Notes under the pieces: model-generated
The model's input: the letters and a program-made list of their open reading frames with translations, nothing else
The model's database searches: none
What the model was told of the DNA's origin: nothing
Translations under genes and position numbers: made by a program
Assembly: GCA_049299895.1 (NCBI GenBank)
Contig: JBAQYF010000024.1
Span: 1 to 27,400, forward strand
DNA from: CAIYYO01 sp049299895
Lineage (GTDB): Archaea; Altiarchaeota; Altiarchaeia; IMC4; QMZM01
Length of the DNA: 27,400 nt
Reading direction: 5' to 3'
Shown: positions 1 through 6,816 of the stretch, in pieces
How the letters are laid out: every line of letters starts with the position of its first letter
How positions within the stretch are numbered: the first letter of the stretch is position 1

Positions 1-1
1 C

Positions 2-79
2 ATGACCCTACGAGACTGGAGCGCCATAATAAACCAACTAAGGATTTATTACGGAGAACGAATAGATACATACCTATAA
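2..79 (+). CDS. IS256-like (mutator-type) transposase, C-terminal fragment
   Basis: The frame beginning at base 2 is open to a TAA at 77-79 and gives a 25-residue tail containing LRDWSAIINQLRIYYGERI. This resembles the C-terminus of IS256-family DDE transposases, which typically end in a Trp-containing strand followed by an NQL-x-I-[YF]-[FY]-x-x-R motif. The rest of the protein, including the DDE catalytic residues, lies to the left of the window. The frame could start with the ATG at 2-4, but a genuine start there would be a coincidence; it is treated as 5' partial. The matching terminal repeat 20 nt downstream supports the call. Confidence 0.6.
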   Translation: MTLRDWSAIINQLRIYYGERIDTYL

Positions 80-99
80 AACATATGAAACAAAAGATC

Positions 100-127
100 G
101 AGTTTCAGCAAAAAACGTTACACTACC
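100..127. repeat. Right terminal inverted repeat of the left IS copy
   Basis: Read outward from the element (reverse complement of 100-127), this 28-nt repeat begins GGTAGTGTAAC and ends GCTGAAACTC. It matches the repeat at 27274-27301 at 25 of 28 positions, differing only at positions 5, 12 and 13. The GGTA-[CG]-TGTAAC tip fits IS256-type ends. Confidence 0.8.
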
Positions 128-248
128 AATAACAGTATAAATTAAGTATCTTTTAGAATATTGTTATAATATATTATTAATAATATTGAATATAGTATGT
201 ATGACCGCTGCCTTTTTCATTAATTCAATACCCGTATTTGTCTCTTTC
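128..248. other. AT-rich intergenic stretch next to the IS end
   Basis: Between the IS end and the operator-like repeat at 249 lies very AT-rich DNA with overlapping AATATT and TATTATTAATA words. No reading frame looks like a gene and no tRNA-like fold was seen. If the left IS duplicated its target, the copy on this side should begin at about base 128 (AATAACAGT). Confidence 0.5.
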
Positions 249-264
249 TTCGGTCTGCGCCGAA
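249..264 (+). promoter_or_regulatory. Operator candidate, copy 1 (TTCGG-N6-CCGAA)
   Basis: TTCGGTCTGCGCCGAA is an inverted repeat with 5-bp arms and a 6-nt centre. An identical 16-mer lies at 875-890 before the serpin gene. In both places exactly 16 nt separate it from the TTTATAA/TTTATAT box, and the preceding pyrimidine run is also conserved. A regulator acting upstream of TBP/TFB on both genes is the simplest reading. Confidence 0.75.
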
Positions 265-278
265 CTAAATCTCCGGGG

Positions 279-288
279 TTTTTATAAG
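279..288 (+). promoter_or_regulatory. TATA box for the Cys-rich secreted protein
   Basis: TTTTTATAAG fits an archaeal TATA element. It would place the transcription start near 307-310, giving a short leader that includes the AGGTGG ribosome-binding site at 312-317. Confidence 0.7.
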
Positions 289-324
289 CCGCCGGGAAAT
301 TTCTTTACAACAGGTGGTTGTAAC

Positions 325-774
325 ATGAGAATAGGCAATGTCGTGCTGGGACTGTTCCTGGCACTTTCGGTAGGCTTTTTGGCGTCGGCGCTGCTATATT
401 CCCCGCAGGGGGAACATGCGCCCAAGACCCCCGGGGAAATCCAGTCATACTGCGCCGGGAAGATGTCGGACAAACCCGTGATCTTGTGCGCGGGTAATTG
501 GACGCTCGATGAGGAGAGTCAATGCATATTCAAATGCGGAACAGAAGAGCAGGCGCAGCAGAACGCGCCCTCCCCAGGCGGAGACTCCGACGAACAAGGA
601 GGCAAGTGCAGCGCGGGATATTCCTGGTGCGAGGCAAAGCATAAATGCATCAGGATGCAGGAGGAGGAATGCATGTGCGCAGGGATCGCAGGATTCGCCT
701 GCCCTATAGGTTATGGATGCAATATGTCCGCCGGCTACCCGGATGCATCGGGCACCTGCGTGCCTGACAACTAA
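325..774 (+). CDS. Secreted or membrane-anchored Cys-rich protein
   Basis: The 149-residue product begins with a hydrophobic segment (about residues 4-25, signal peptide or anchor) followed by an exported Cys-rich region with 12 cysteines, suggesting six disulfides. Two recognisable small motifs follow one another: GYSWCEAKHKC, also present in degenerate form (GYGWDADVGAC) in the neighbouring serpin, and a C-terminal AGF-x-CPxGYxC...YPDAxGxC motif seen in small secreted Cys-rich domains. The start at 325 is chosen because AGGTGG lies 7 nt upstream and because the in-frame extension to 238 would run through the operator and TATA box. NWT and NMS are possible N-glycosylation sites. Function is unknown; the shared promoter element with the serpin suggests a joint role outside the cell. 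Confidence 0.8.
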   Translation: MRIGNVVLGLFLALSVGFLASALLYSPQGEHAPKTPGEIQSYCAGKMSDKPVILCAGNWTLDEESQCIFKCGTEEQAQQNAPSPGGDSDEQGGKCSAGYSWCEAKHKCIRMQEEECMCAGIAGFACPIGYGCNMSAGYPDASGTCVPDN

Positions 775-797
775 TGCTCCAGTGTCGTAATCGGCGG

Positions 798-858
798 CCA
801 CGGATCTCTAAAAAAACCCTCGGGAGGGGGTATAGGGGTCCGTGGACCGCTTTTTCTA
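798..858 (+). terminator. Nested hairpin and T-tract between the Cys-rich gene and the serpin
   Basis: CCACGGA (798-804) pairs perfectly with TCCGTGG (839-845), enclosing an inner CCCT-CGGG-AGGG hairpin (817-828). CTTTTTC follows at 850-856. This structure lies between the Cys-rich gene and the serpin promoter and probably ends the first transcript, though an RNA-level regulatory role is possible. Confidence 0.45.
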
Positions 859-874
859 TCGGATCGGTTTCTTT

Positions 875-890
875 TTCGGTCTGCGCCGAA
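875..890 (+). promoter_or_regulatory. Operator candidate, copy 2 (TTCGG-N6-CCGAA)
   Basis: This is identical over 16 nt to 249-264, again with exactly 16 nt to the TATA box at 907. The flanking C that follows and the T-rich tract that precedes are also shared, so the conserved block is about 20 nt, far beyond chance in 27 kb. Confidence 0.75.
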
Positions 891-904
891 CATATTCTTG
901 GGGG

Positions 905-914
905 CTTTTATATG
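905..914 (+). promoter_or_regulatory. TATA box for the serpin gene
   Basis: CTTTTATATG fits an archaeal TATA element; the predicted start near 934 gives a leader of roughly 16-22 nt without a Shine-Dalgarno sequence. Confidence 0.7.
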
Positions 915-955
915 GCGGCGATAAGATATGTAAGTAATATCAACAACTTGTGAAA

Positions 956-2800
956 ATGAAAACAACTGTTTATCTTGCAGGGGCTGCTTTGGCAGTCATG
1001 CTTTTAGTATGCGGATGCATTCAAACCGGCGATTCCAATGATACCAGGCCCATCGGCGGAGACCGAGACGAGCACGGCTGCCTCGGTCCCGCAGGATACG
1101 GCTGGGACGCTGATGTCGGCGCATGTACCAGGTCCTGGGAGCTGAAGGATGATCAGAGGAAGGCGGCAAAGATTGCTATTGCGCCCTTGAGTTATCCCGT
1201 AACCGTAGTTGAAGTTATCGTCCAGGAATGCCCCGGGTGCTTTTTGGTCCGCCTCCAGCGGAACGATAACGGGGATCTGTTCGAGATAAAATTAACCGAT
1301 TGGATGATAGCTTCAGGCGAACCCAAAGGGAACATGTCTATAAAGGAAGCACTTGACATAGCCAATAACAGCGAGTGCGTTAAAGAAGGCAGACTAACTG
1401 AAAAGTATTTTTATAATGCCAATACGCGCACATGGTGGATCGACCTGGACTTGAAAAGGGAGGGATGCTCTCCGGCATGCGTTGTGAGCGAGGATGCCGG
1501 GACCGCCGAGATCAACTGGAGATGCACAGGTTTAATAGAGCCAGCTAACGGGGATATCCAGAGCTACAATGATTGTGTCGCTGCCGGGTATCCGATAATG
1601 AAGAGCAATCCCCCGCAGTGCGCTGTTCCTGGCGGAAAAACGTTCACCGAAAGGGCCGTTACAGAGGAGGAAAGGCAGGTGGTAAAGGCAAACAACATAT
1701 TCGCATATGATCTCTACCGGAAATACGCTTCAGGCGAAGGCAATATTTTCTTTTCGCCTTACAGCATCGAGAACGCGCTTGCGATGACCTATGAAGGCGC
1801 AGTTGGAAAGACCGCGGAAGAGATGCTTTCAGTCCTGCATTTCCCAGGGGATGAAAACGCGAGAAGAAACGGTTTTCAGAGCGTCAACAACGGGATAAAC
1901 TGGGAGGACAAAAGCTACAAGCTCAGCACGGCTAATGCGCTTTGGGCCCAGAAGGATTATCCGTTCCGCGCAGACTATTTTGCGACTACAAGCAGATACT
2001 ACGGAGGGAATGTAACGAACCTCGACTTTGCAGGGGACACCGAGAATTCACGCCTGACGATAAACAAATGGGTGGAGGAACAGACGAATAACAAGATAAA
2101 GGACCTCATACCCGCGGGCGGAGTGGATGCGATAACGCGCCTGGTCCTGACGAACGCCATCTATTTCAAGGGGGACTGGCTCATCCAGTTCAACAAGAAC
2201 AATACAAAAGAGAAAGACTTTAGAGCAAGCCCTGAAAGGATAGTGAAGGCAAAGATGATGAGCCTCTCGGGAGAAAAAGCAGTATTCAAATACGGAGAAA
2301 CAGAGTACCTCCAGATACTTGAACTGCCATACGCCGGAAGAGAGCTTTCCATGCTGCTGCTCCTGCCCAGGGGAGACGAGATCAGGTCGCTTGAGGATTC
2401 CCTATCCGCAGAGAATCTGTCGGCATGGGAGAATACGATGGAAGAAAAACAGGTCGACGTATTCCTGCCAAGCTTTAAATTTGAGACAAAGTACAACATG
2501 GCAAAGACCTTAAAAGAGATGGGAATGTCCACTGCATTCTCGGGAGACGCCGATTTCTCCGGGATGACCGGGAAAAAGGATCTCTTCATCAGCGAAGTCA
2601 TCCACCAGGCTTACGTGGACGTGAACGAAGAAGGAACTGAAGCGGCGGCGGCAACGGCAGTGATAATGAAGCTGTCGGCAGTAATGGACAAACCGAAGGT
2701 CCCTGTCTTCAACGCAGACCACCCGTTCATCTACCTGATAAGGGAGAATGCCAGCGGAAACATCCTGTTCATGGGGAGGGTGAGCGATCCCTCCGCATGA
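956..2800 (+). CDS. Serpin with modular N-terminal region, putative lipoprotein
   Basis: The product (614 residues from the ATG at 956; a GTG at 950 would add two) starts with a signal peptide ending in a lipobox-like VCGC. The N-terminal ~230 residues contain a GYGWDADVGAC motif, a region with TWWIDLDL...GCSPACVV...INWRCTG, and an SYNDCVAAGYP...PPQC...GKTFTE motif. A full serpin domain follows (about 235-614). The reactive-loop hinge EEGTEAAAAT (from residue 558) matches the consensus of inhibitory serpins, so protease inhibition by loop insertion is likely. The scissile bond by hinge counting falls near KLS-AVM; loop length makes P1 uncertain. NADHPFIYLIRENASGNILFMGR is the usual C-terminal core signature, split here by N-ADHPF and ILFMGR. 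Expected location is the outer face of the membrane. It shares its promoter element with the preceding gene. Confidence 0.9.
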   Translation: MKTTVYLAGAALAVMLLVCGCIQTGDSNDTRPIGGDRDEHGCLGPAGYGWDADVGACTRSWELKDDQRKAAKIAIAPLSYPVTVVEVIVQECPGCFLVRLQRNDNGDLFEIKLTDWMIASGEPKGNMSIKEALDIANNSECVKEGRLTEKYFYNANTRTWWIDLDLKREGCSPACVVSEDAGTAEINWRCTGLIEPANGDIQSYNDCVAAGYPIMKSNPPQCAVPGGKTFTERAVTEEERQVVKANNIFAYDLYRKYASGEGNIFFSPYSIENALAMTYEGAVGKTAEEMLSVLHFPGDENARRNGFQSVNNGINWEDKSYKLSTANALWAQKDYPFRADYFATTSRYYGGNVTNLDFAGDTENSRLTINKWVEEQTNNKIKDLIPAGGVDAITRLVLTNAIYFKGDWLIQFNKNNTKEKDFRASPERIVKAKMMSLSGEKAVFKYGETEYLQILELPYAGRELSMLLLLPRGDEIRSLEDSLSAENLSAWENTMEEKQVDVFLPSFKFETKYNMAKTLKEMGMSTAFSGDADFSGMTGKKDLFISEVIHQAYVDVNEEGTEAAAATAVIMKLSAVMDKPKVPVFNADHPFIYLIRENASGNILFMGRVSDPSA

Positions 2801-2816
2801 TCATTTTTTATTTTTG
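2801..2816 (+). terminator. T-rich terminator after the serpin
   Basis: TCATTTTTTATTTTTG follows the stop directly, as expected of archaeal U-tract termination. The next gene is convergent. Confidence 0.5.
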
Positions 2817-2844
2817 CGGATAATAGATTAAAAGAGGGACACAA

Positions 2845-3108
2845 TTAATCCGTTTCCTCTTCTTCTACCAGACGGATGGCTTCTTCGTACGTCTTTGCGA
2901 ATACGTAGTTCTTGAAGTTCTCTATCTCCTGGCAGAATTCGATGCGGCCTTCCTCGTCCACGTCCATGCCGGTAACCGAGCGGTCGGTCTCTTCGTTTCC
3001 TACCTGGACGAGCGCCCAGGATACGAGCTTGCTTATGAATGCTTCGCCTTCATCGTCGTAGACGGCCCACCAGTTCTCGGCAGGCATTATCTGGAGTATC
3101 TTGATCAT
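2845..3108 (-). CDS. Small acidic protein of unknown function
   Basis: This 87-residue protein is strongly acidic, with an acidic C-terminal tail (VEEEETD), and contains MPAENWWAVYDDEG near its N-terminus and a helix-forming TYEEAIRLVEEE at the end. There is no signal peptide or membrane segment, so it is cytoplasmic. An AAGGA motif lies 4 nt before the ATG (minus strand), supporting the start. I do not recognise the family. It stands alone between the convergent serpin and the SPFH gene, from which it is separated by a T-rich stretch (about 3135-3178). Confidence 0.75.
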   Translation of the reverse strand: MIKILQIMPAENWWAVYDDEGEAFISKLVSWALVQVGNEETDRSVTGMDVDEEGRIEFCQEIENFKNYVFAKTYEEAIRLVEEEETD

Positions 3109-3134
3109 TTTCCTTGGATTATTGACTAGATTAG

Positions 3135-3178
3135 GTTTTTACGGATAATAAAAAGAAAAAAAATAAAAGGAGGAATGC
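3135..3178 (-). terminator. T-rich terminator after the SPFH gene
   Basis: On the minus strand the SPFH stop is followed by a polypyrimidine run (TCCTCCTTTTATTTTTTTTC) typical of archaeal termination. It also forms the upstream region of the small acidic gene. Confidence 0.45.
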
Positions 3179-4123
3179 TTACTGCGAATCCTTTTCTTTT
3201 GCCTTCTTCGCCTGAGGCGCAGCGCCGCCCAGTTGTATTCCTGCCGCTTCGGACAACAGGTTTATCAGGCTTGCATTCTCTGGGACGATGTATTTTGTGT
3301 TGTTTGCAAGGGACTGCTCGACCATCTGTATCTTTCTAAGCTGCTGTGCTTCGTCCTTGAAGTATTTTCTCGCCGATTCGTTGACAAGCCTTATTGCTTC
3401 GGCGTCTCCTTCCGCCCGGAGTACCTTTGCCTGCTTGTCCCCCTCCGCTGAAAGTATGGCCGCCTGCCTTTCCCCTTCCGCAGCTTTTATCTGGGCTCTT
3501 CTCATACCGTCGGCTTCGGTCTCGCGCGCGGTGGCAAAGTCGATGGCTGCGACTTTTTCGTTCTCGGCTTTTACGACCTTGTTCATGGTCTCCTGCACGT
3601 CGGCAGGGGGCTGTATCTCTTTGAGTTCGGTTCTCACGATATCTATCCCCCACGAATGGGTCTCGACCTGCAGTATGCCCTGAAGCCGTTCATTTATCTT
3701 ATTTCTCTGGCTGTTAGCATCTTTCAGGCTCAGGTTTCCGATCACGTCTCTGAGCGTCGTTCTTGCCAGGGAGACTATCTGTAGTTCGAAGTCATTCACA
3801 GCGTATATTGATCTTTTTACTGAGTCATCGTCGCTTCGTACCTTGAAGTAGACCTGCGCATCGACTATGGCATTCAGGTTGTCACTGGTTATGACTTCCT
3901 GGGGCTCTGCGCCTACCATCCGTTCTGTCAGGTTTATCTTGTACATCAGATCGACTAAAGGCACCAAAAAGTGAATGCCCTGGTCCGCGACGTAGGAAAA
4001 TTTGCCCAGCCTTTCAACCAGTCCTTTCTCCGTCGGCCTTACTATGCGTATGGAAAATAACAGCACAAAGAACAGGAATATCAGTCCGAAAATCAATAGC
4101 CCGAATAATAGTCCGCCGTCCAT
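3179..4123 (-). CDS. SPFH-domain (stomatin/prohibitin) membrane protein
   Basis: The 314-residue product has one N-terminal membrane segment (about residues 4-26), then an SPFH/Band 7 domain (IRIVRPTEKGLVERLGKF, GIHFLVPLVD, ITSDNLNAIVDAQVYFKV). A long coiled coil with the AEGExQAxIL repeats typical of stomatins and a C-terminal hydrophobic patch follow. Family members oligomerise into rings that organise membrane microdomains and often regulate membrane proteases. No NfeD-like protease gene lies next to it, which is unusual. The start at 4123 is preferred over the longer frame to 4204 because GAGGT lies 10 nt upstream and family members begin shortly before the membrane helix. Confidence 0.92.
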   Translation of the reverse strand: MDGGLLFGLLIFGLIFLFFVLLFSIRIVRPTEKGLVERLGKFSYVADQGIHFLVPLVDLMYKINLTERMVGAEPQEVITSDNLNAIVDAQVYFKVRSDDDSVKRSIYAVNDFELQIVSLARTTLRDVIGNLSLKDANSQRNKINERLQGILQVETHSWGIDIVRTELKEIQPPADVQETMNKVVKAENEKVAAIDFATARETEADGMRRAQIKAAEGERQAAILSAEGDKQAKVLRAEGDAEAIRLVNESARKYFKDEAQQLRKIQMVEQSLANNTKYIVPENASLINLLSEAAGIQLGGAAPQAKKAKEKDSQ

Positions 4124-4193
4124 TTTTAGAATTACCTCAATACATATTTGAAGTCTATACAATAAAAATAGGACAAAACAGTTCCTTGAATGC

Positions 4194-4212
4194 AAAAACC
4201 CCATACGGGGGG
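4194..4212 (-). terminator. Hairpin terminator after the epimerase gene
   Basis: On the minus strand CCCC-GTAT-GGGG is followed by TTTTTG just after the epimerase stop, resembling an intrinsic terminator. Confidence 0.5.
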
Positions 4213-4213
4213 A

Positions 4214-5191
4214 TTAGGAATTTTTTGGGCCCCGCAGTTTAGCGGTTTTGGATCCTGCTTTGACCGCAGATGTTGTCTTGAACCAGTCATGCGTCTTCTC
4301 CAGGCCGGCTGCAAGGTCCACTTCGGGCTTCCAGCTTAGTTCTTTTTTTGCCAGACTGTTGTCAAGGCATATCCTGCGCACTTCTCCCGGAACGGCGGCT
4401 GCATGCGCTGCGGAAATGTCAGTTGAAAAAACCTTTTGCAATTTACAGTATAGCTGGTTCACGGATGTCTCAACCCCTGTGCCTATATTATATTCCGTTC
4501 CCCCGGTTTCTTTTTCCAGAGCAAGGAGGTTTGCCCGGGCAACGTCGCCCACGTAAACGAAATCCCTTGTCTGCCCGCCGTCTCCGTAGATAGTCGGCTT
4601 TTCTCCCTGCGAGAGCTTGTTCATGAAGATCGCTATCACGCCTGCTTCCCCGAGGGGGTCCTGACGCGGACCGTAGACATTGGCGTAGCGCAGGGCAACG
4701 TAGTCGAGGCCGTAATTCTTCCTGTAGATGTTCAGGTAGTTCTCGACAGAATACTTGGATGCCCCGTACGGGCACAGCGGCCGGATCGGGTGGTTCTCAT
4801 CGGCCGGGAGCCTGACAGGTTCGCCATATATCGCGCCGCCTGAAGACGCATAGACGATCTTTTTTACTTTGTAGTCTTTGCAGCATTCCAGGACGTTTAT
4901 TGAACCGAGGATATTGACTTTGGCGTCGAAGGCAGGATCAGAAACAGAGGTACGCACGTTTATCTGCGCGGCCTCGTGCACGACATAGTCTGGTCTTTCT
5001 TTTTGAAACACGCTTCGTATGTCCGCTTTGCATATGTCTTTTACGTAGAGCTTTACGTTCTTGTCAACGTTCCTGCGCGAGCCTGTGGAAAGGTTGTCTA
5101 AAACGATTACTTCGTATCCTTTCTCAAGCAGCAGGTCTGCGATGTTGGAGCCAATGAATCCAGCACCTCCCGTAACGAGGACCTTTGGCAT
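4214..5191 (-). CDS. galE: NAD-dependent UDP-sugar epimerase (GalE-like, extended SDR)
   Basis: The 325-residue protein has the Rossmann motif TGGAGFIG at residues 7-14, the DNLSTG loop that follows NAD binding, and the SDR catalytic set (YASSGGAIYG serine region; YGASK Tyr and Lys). ALRYANVYGPRQDP and the YGDGGQTRDFVYVGDVA block are typical of UDP-glucose 4-epimerases and related archaeal epimerases. Substrate could be UDP-glucose/galactose or the N-acetyl forms; the sequence alone does not decide. It is co-transcribed with the upstream uridylyltransferase (9-nt gap), which would supply UDP-glucose. A short basic C-terminal extension (KAGSKTAKLRGPKNS) goes beyond the usual fold. Confidence 0.9.
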   Translation of the reverse strand: MPKVLVTGGAGFIGSNIADLLLEKGYEVIVLDNLSTGSRRNVDKNVKLYVKDICKADIRSVFQKERPDYVVHEAAQINVRTSVSDPAFDAKVNILGSINVLECCKDYKVKKIVYASSGGAIYGEPVRLPADENHPIRPLCPYGASKYSVENYLNIYRKNYGLDYVALRYANVYGPRQDPLGEAGVIAIFMNKLSQGEKPTIYGDGGQTRDFVYVGDVARANLLALEKETGGTEYNIGTGVETSVNQLYCKLQKVFSTDISAAHAAAVPGEVRRICLDNSLAKKELSWKPEVDLAAGLEKTHDWFKTTSAVKAGSKTAKLRGPKNS

Positions 5192-5200
5192 TTTATCTAT

Positions 5201-6055
5201 TCAGAGCTCCAGCGTTTTAAGGTATTCGCGGAACTTTGCACCGATCTCTTTGTTATCCAGGCCCATCTCAACCGAGGCCTTCAGGTAGTCCAGCTTGTTC
5301 CCTATGTCGTACAATTTACCCTGGAACTTGCAGGCATACATCTCCTCTTCCTGCCGCAGCGCCCTAAGAGCATCCGTGAGCTGTACTTCTCCCCCTTTCC
5401 CGGGCTTCGTGTTCTTTATGACGTCAAATATCGCAGGCGTGAGGATGTATCTCCCGATTATCCCGAGATTAGACGGGGCGTCCTCCGGTTTGGGCTTCTC
5501 TATGAGGTCCTTTATCCGGTATATCCCGGCATCCAAAGGATCAGGGTCAACTACTCCGTAATTGCTTATCTTGTCTATGGGCACTTCTTCTACCGCAATG
5601 ATCGATCCCTTGAACCTGTGGTGATAATTCATCATCTGCCTGGTGCATGGAACGTGAGCGTTGACGATGGAGTCCCCGAGGAGGACTGCAAACGGTTCGT
5701 CTCCTATGTGGTCTTTGGCACAGTATACCGCATGGCCTAATCCCTTCATCTCCTTCTGCCGCAGGTAATGTATGTCGGCGAGCTCCGATATGTCCACGAC
5801 CTGTTTTAATAGGTCGGTTTTGCCCTTTTCCTTGAGGACGTATTCCAGCTCGAAGGACCGGTCAAAGTGATCCTCTATCGCTCTTTTACCCCTGCCCGTG
5901 ATGATTATTATGTCGTCTATCCCCGAGTTGATCGCTTCCTCGACTACGAATTGTATCGCGGGCTTGTCCACTATCGGAAGCATCTCCTTGGGCTGAGCCT
6001 TGGTCGCCGGGAGAAACCTTGTCCCCAATCCTGCTGCCGGAATCACTGCCTTCAT
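5201..6055 (-). CDS. galU: UTP-glucose-1-phosphate uridylyltransferase
   Basis: This 284-residue protein carries all GalU landmarks: the nucleotide-binding loop AAGLGTRFLPATKAQPKEML near the start, the KGLGHAVYCAK segment, LLGDSI, the IEKPKPEDAPSNL region and GKGGEVQLTDAL. It makes UDP-glucose from UTP and glucose 1-phosphate in the cytoplasm, feeding surface polysaccharide or glycoprotein synthesis. Length is normal. It is the first gene of a two-gene unit with the epimerase. A TACTATACTA element at about 6070-6080 sits roughly 20-25 nt before the ATG, suggesting a leaderless or very short-leader transcript. Confidence 0.95.
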   Translation of the reverse strand: MKAVIPAAGLGTRFLPATKAQPKEMLPIVDKPAIQFVVEEAINSGIDDIIIITGRGKRAIEDHFDRSFELEYVLKEKGKTDLLKQVVDISELADIHYLRQKEMKGLGHAVYCAKDHIGDEPFAVLLGDSIVNAHVPCTRQMMNYHHRFKGSIIAVEEVPIDKISNYGVVDPDPLDAGIYRIKDLIEKPKPEDAPSNLGIIGRYILTPAIFDVIKNTKPGKGGEVQLTDALRALRQEEEMYACKFQGKLYDIGNKLDYLKASVEMGLDNKEIGAKFREYLKTLEL

Positions 6056-6105
6056 TTTGAGTCTGTTTGTAGTATAGTAACAATACCGATGGAAAAAATA
6101 AATAT

Positions 6106-6450
6106 CTATAAAAGCTTCAGATCACCGGTGTATTTATCGATCATGTCCTCAGGCGCAGGACCTATGCCAACGCAGGTCGTGGTCCCCGCAGGTATCTGGG
6201 TCTTGCCGGCGTCTGATATTAATTCGACAGGCAGGCCGGCCCTCTTGGCCCTCTCGTATATGGATAATAATTCCCCGAGGTCCGCGCATTTGAGAACAGA
6301 CTTCTTCTGGCCTATCGCCATCCAGTCTCTCTTCCACTTGCTCTTGTCCGCGGCCGAGACCGCAGCATGCGCTACCTGACCCGCGAGTTTCCCCTTGTCC
6401 AATTTGAGGTCGCTTCGGACCACTATCACCTGCTTAAGCTCTTTCTCCAT
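6106..6450 (-). CDS. pth2: Peptidyl-tRNA hydrolase, archaeal/eukaryotic type (Pth2)
   Basis: At 114 residues the protein has normal Pth2 length. It contains the N-terminal KQVIVVRSDLKLDKGKLAGQVAHAAV signature (as KQVIVVRSDLKL and GKLAGQVAHAAV), a central Lys-rich helix, and the C-terminal DAGKTQIPAGTTTCVGIGP motif. It releases tRNA from peptidyl-tRNA that has dropped off the ribosome. TATA-like boxes at 6461-6470 and 6471-6480 (minus strand) lie so close to the ATG that the mRNA is probably leaderless. A T-rich run follows the stop (about 6080-6105) before galU. Confidence 0.96.
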   Translation of the reverse strand: MEKELKQVIVVRSDLKLDKGKLAGQVAHAAVSAADKSKWKRDWMAIGQKKSVLKCADLGELLSIYERAKRAGLPVELISDAGKTQIPAGTTTCVGIGPAPEDMIDKYTGDLKLL

Positions 6451-6494
6451 GCTTGTTCATGTTTATATAGTATTATAATGTTAAGTAATAATAG

Positions 6495-6682
6495 GCGCCA
6501 TACACTAAAAGAAAAAATGTTAACGTAACAGACTACGTGAAAGCAAAGTACGCGAAAGAGACCAATACGCGACCTTCCAGGCGGGGGGATCGGAGGACGA
6601 AGACGCGTGCGGAGGAGTATCCCAGTGGAAGAGCTACGACGTGAAATTCACAAATACGCCGTACATCAAGGTGCTCTACTGA
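6495..6682 (+). pseudogene. Decayed C-terminal fragment of a DNRLRE-type surface protein
   Basis: Frame 0 reads NVTDYVKAKYAKE (6522-6560); after a one-base shift near 6558-6560, frame 2 continues DQYATFQAGGSEDEDAC and SQWKSYDVKFTNTPYIKVLY to a TGA at 6680-6682. This aligns with the C-terminus of the intact gene ending at 10511 (DVTQYVKEQYAAG, EQYVTLQIRG, APYLKILE). A single-base deletion plus the missing 5' part (a TAG sits in frame at 6492) mark it as a relic. It is in the same orientation as the intact paralogue 3.8 kb downstream, so it probably remains from a duplicated cassette. Confidence 0.75.
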
Positions 6683-6687
6683 AGCCC

Positions 6688-6732
6688 ATGACGGCCCCGT
6701 TGGCCGCCATATTTCTTTTTTCTTCTTTTATT
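6688..6732 (+). terminator. Hairpin plus T-tract after the DNRLRE relic
   Basis: CGGCC-CCGTT-GGCCG (6692-6706), extended by an ATG/CAT pairing, is followed by a long pyrimidine run (TTTCTTTTTTCTTCTTTTAT). It probably terminated the lost gene and has survived it. Confidence 0.5.
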
Positions 6733-6768
6733 TTTCTTTTCCCCGGACAGGAACGTATTTATTGACAC

Positions 6769-6810
6769 CTTATAAAGTATTTAACATGGAACCTATTTTC
6801 CCGTAAGGTG
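6769..6810 (+). promoter_or_regulatory. Promoter and ribosome-binding site of the surface-protein operon
   Basis: CTTATAAA at 6769-6776 places the start near 6798. AAGGTG at 6805-6810 sits 6 nt before the ATG at 6817. Confidence 0.6.
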
Positions 6811-6816
6811 TAAAAA

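Larger units (their letters stand above)
1..127 (+). mobile_element. 3' end of an IS256-like insertion sequence (truncated by window edge)
   Basis: The first 127 bases hold the end of a transposase reading frame (stop at 77-79) followed, 20 nt later, by a 28-nt terminal repeat at 100-127. The inverse of that repeat occurs at 27274-27301 in front of a transposase-like start, which identifies both as ends of the same IS family. No target-site duplication can be tested because the other end of this copy lies outside the window. The family call is inference from the C-terminal peptide and the repeat pair. Confidence 0.75.
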
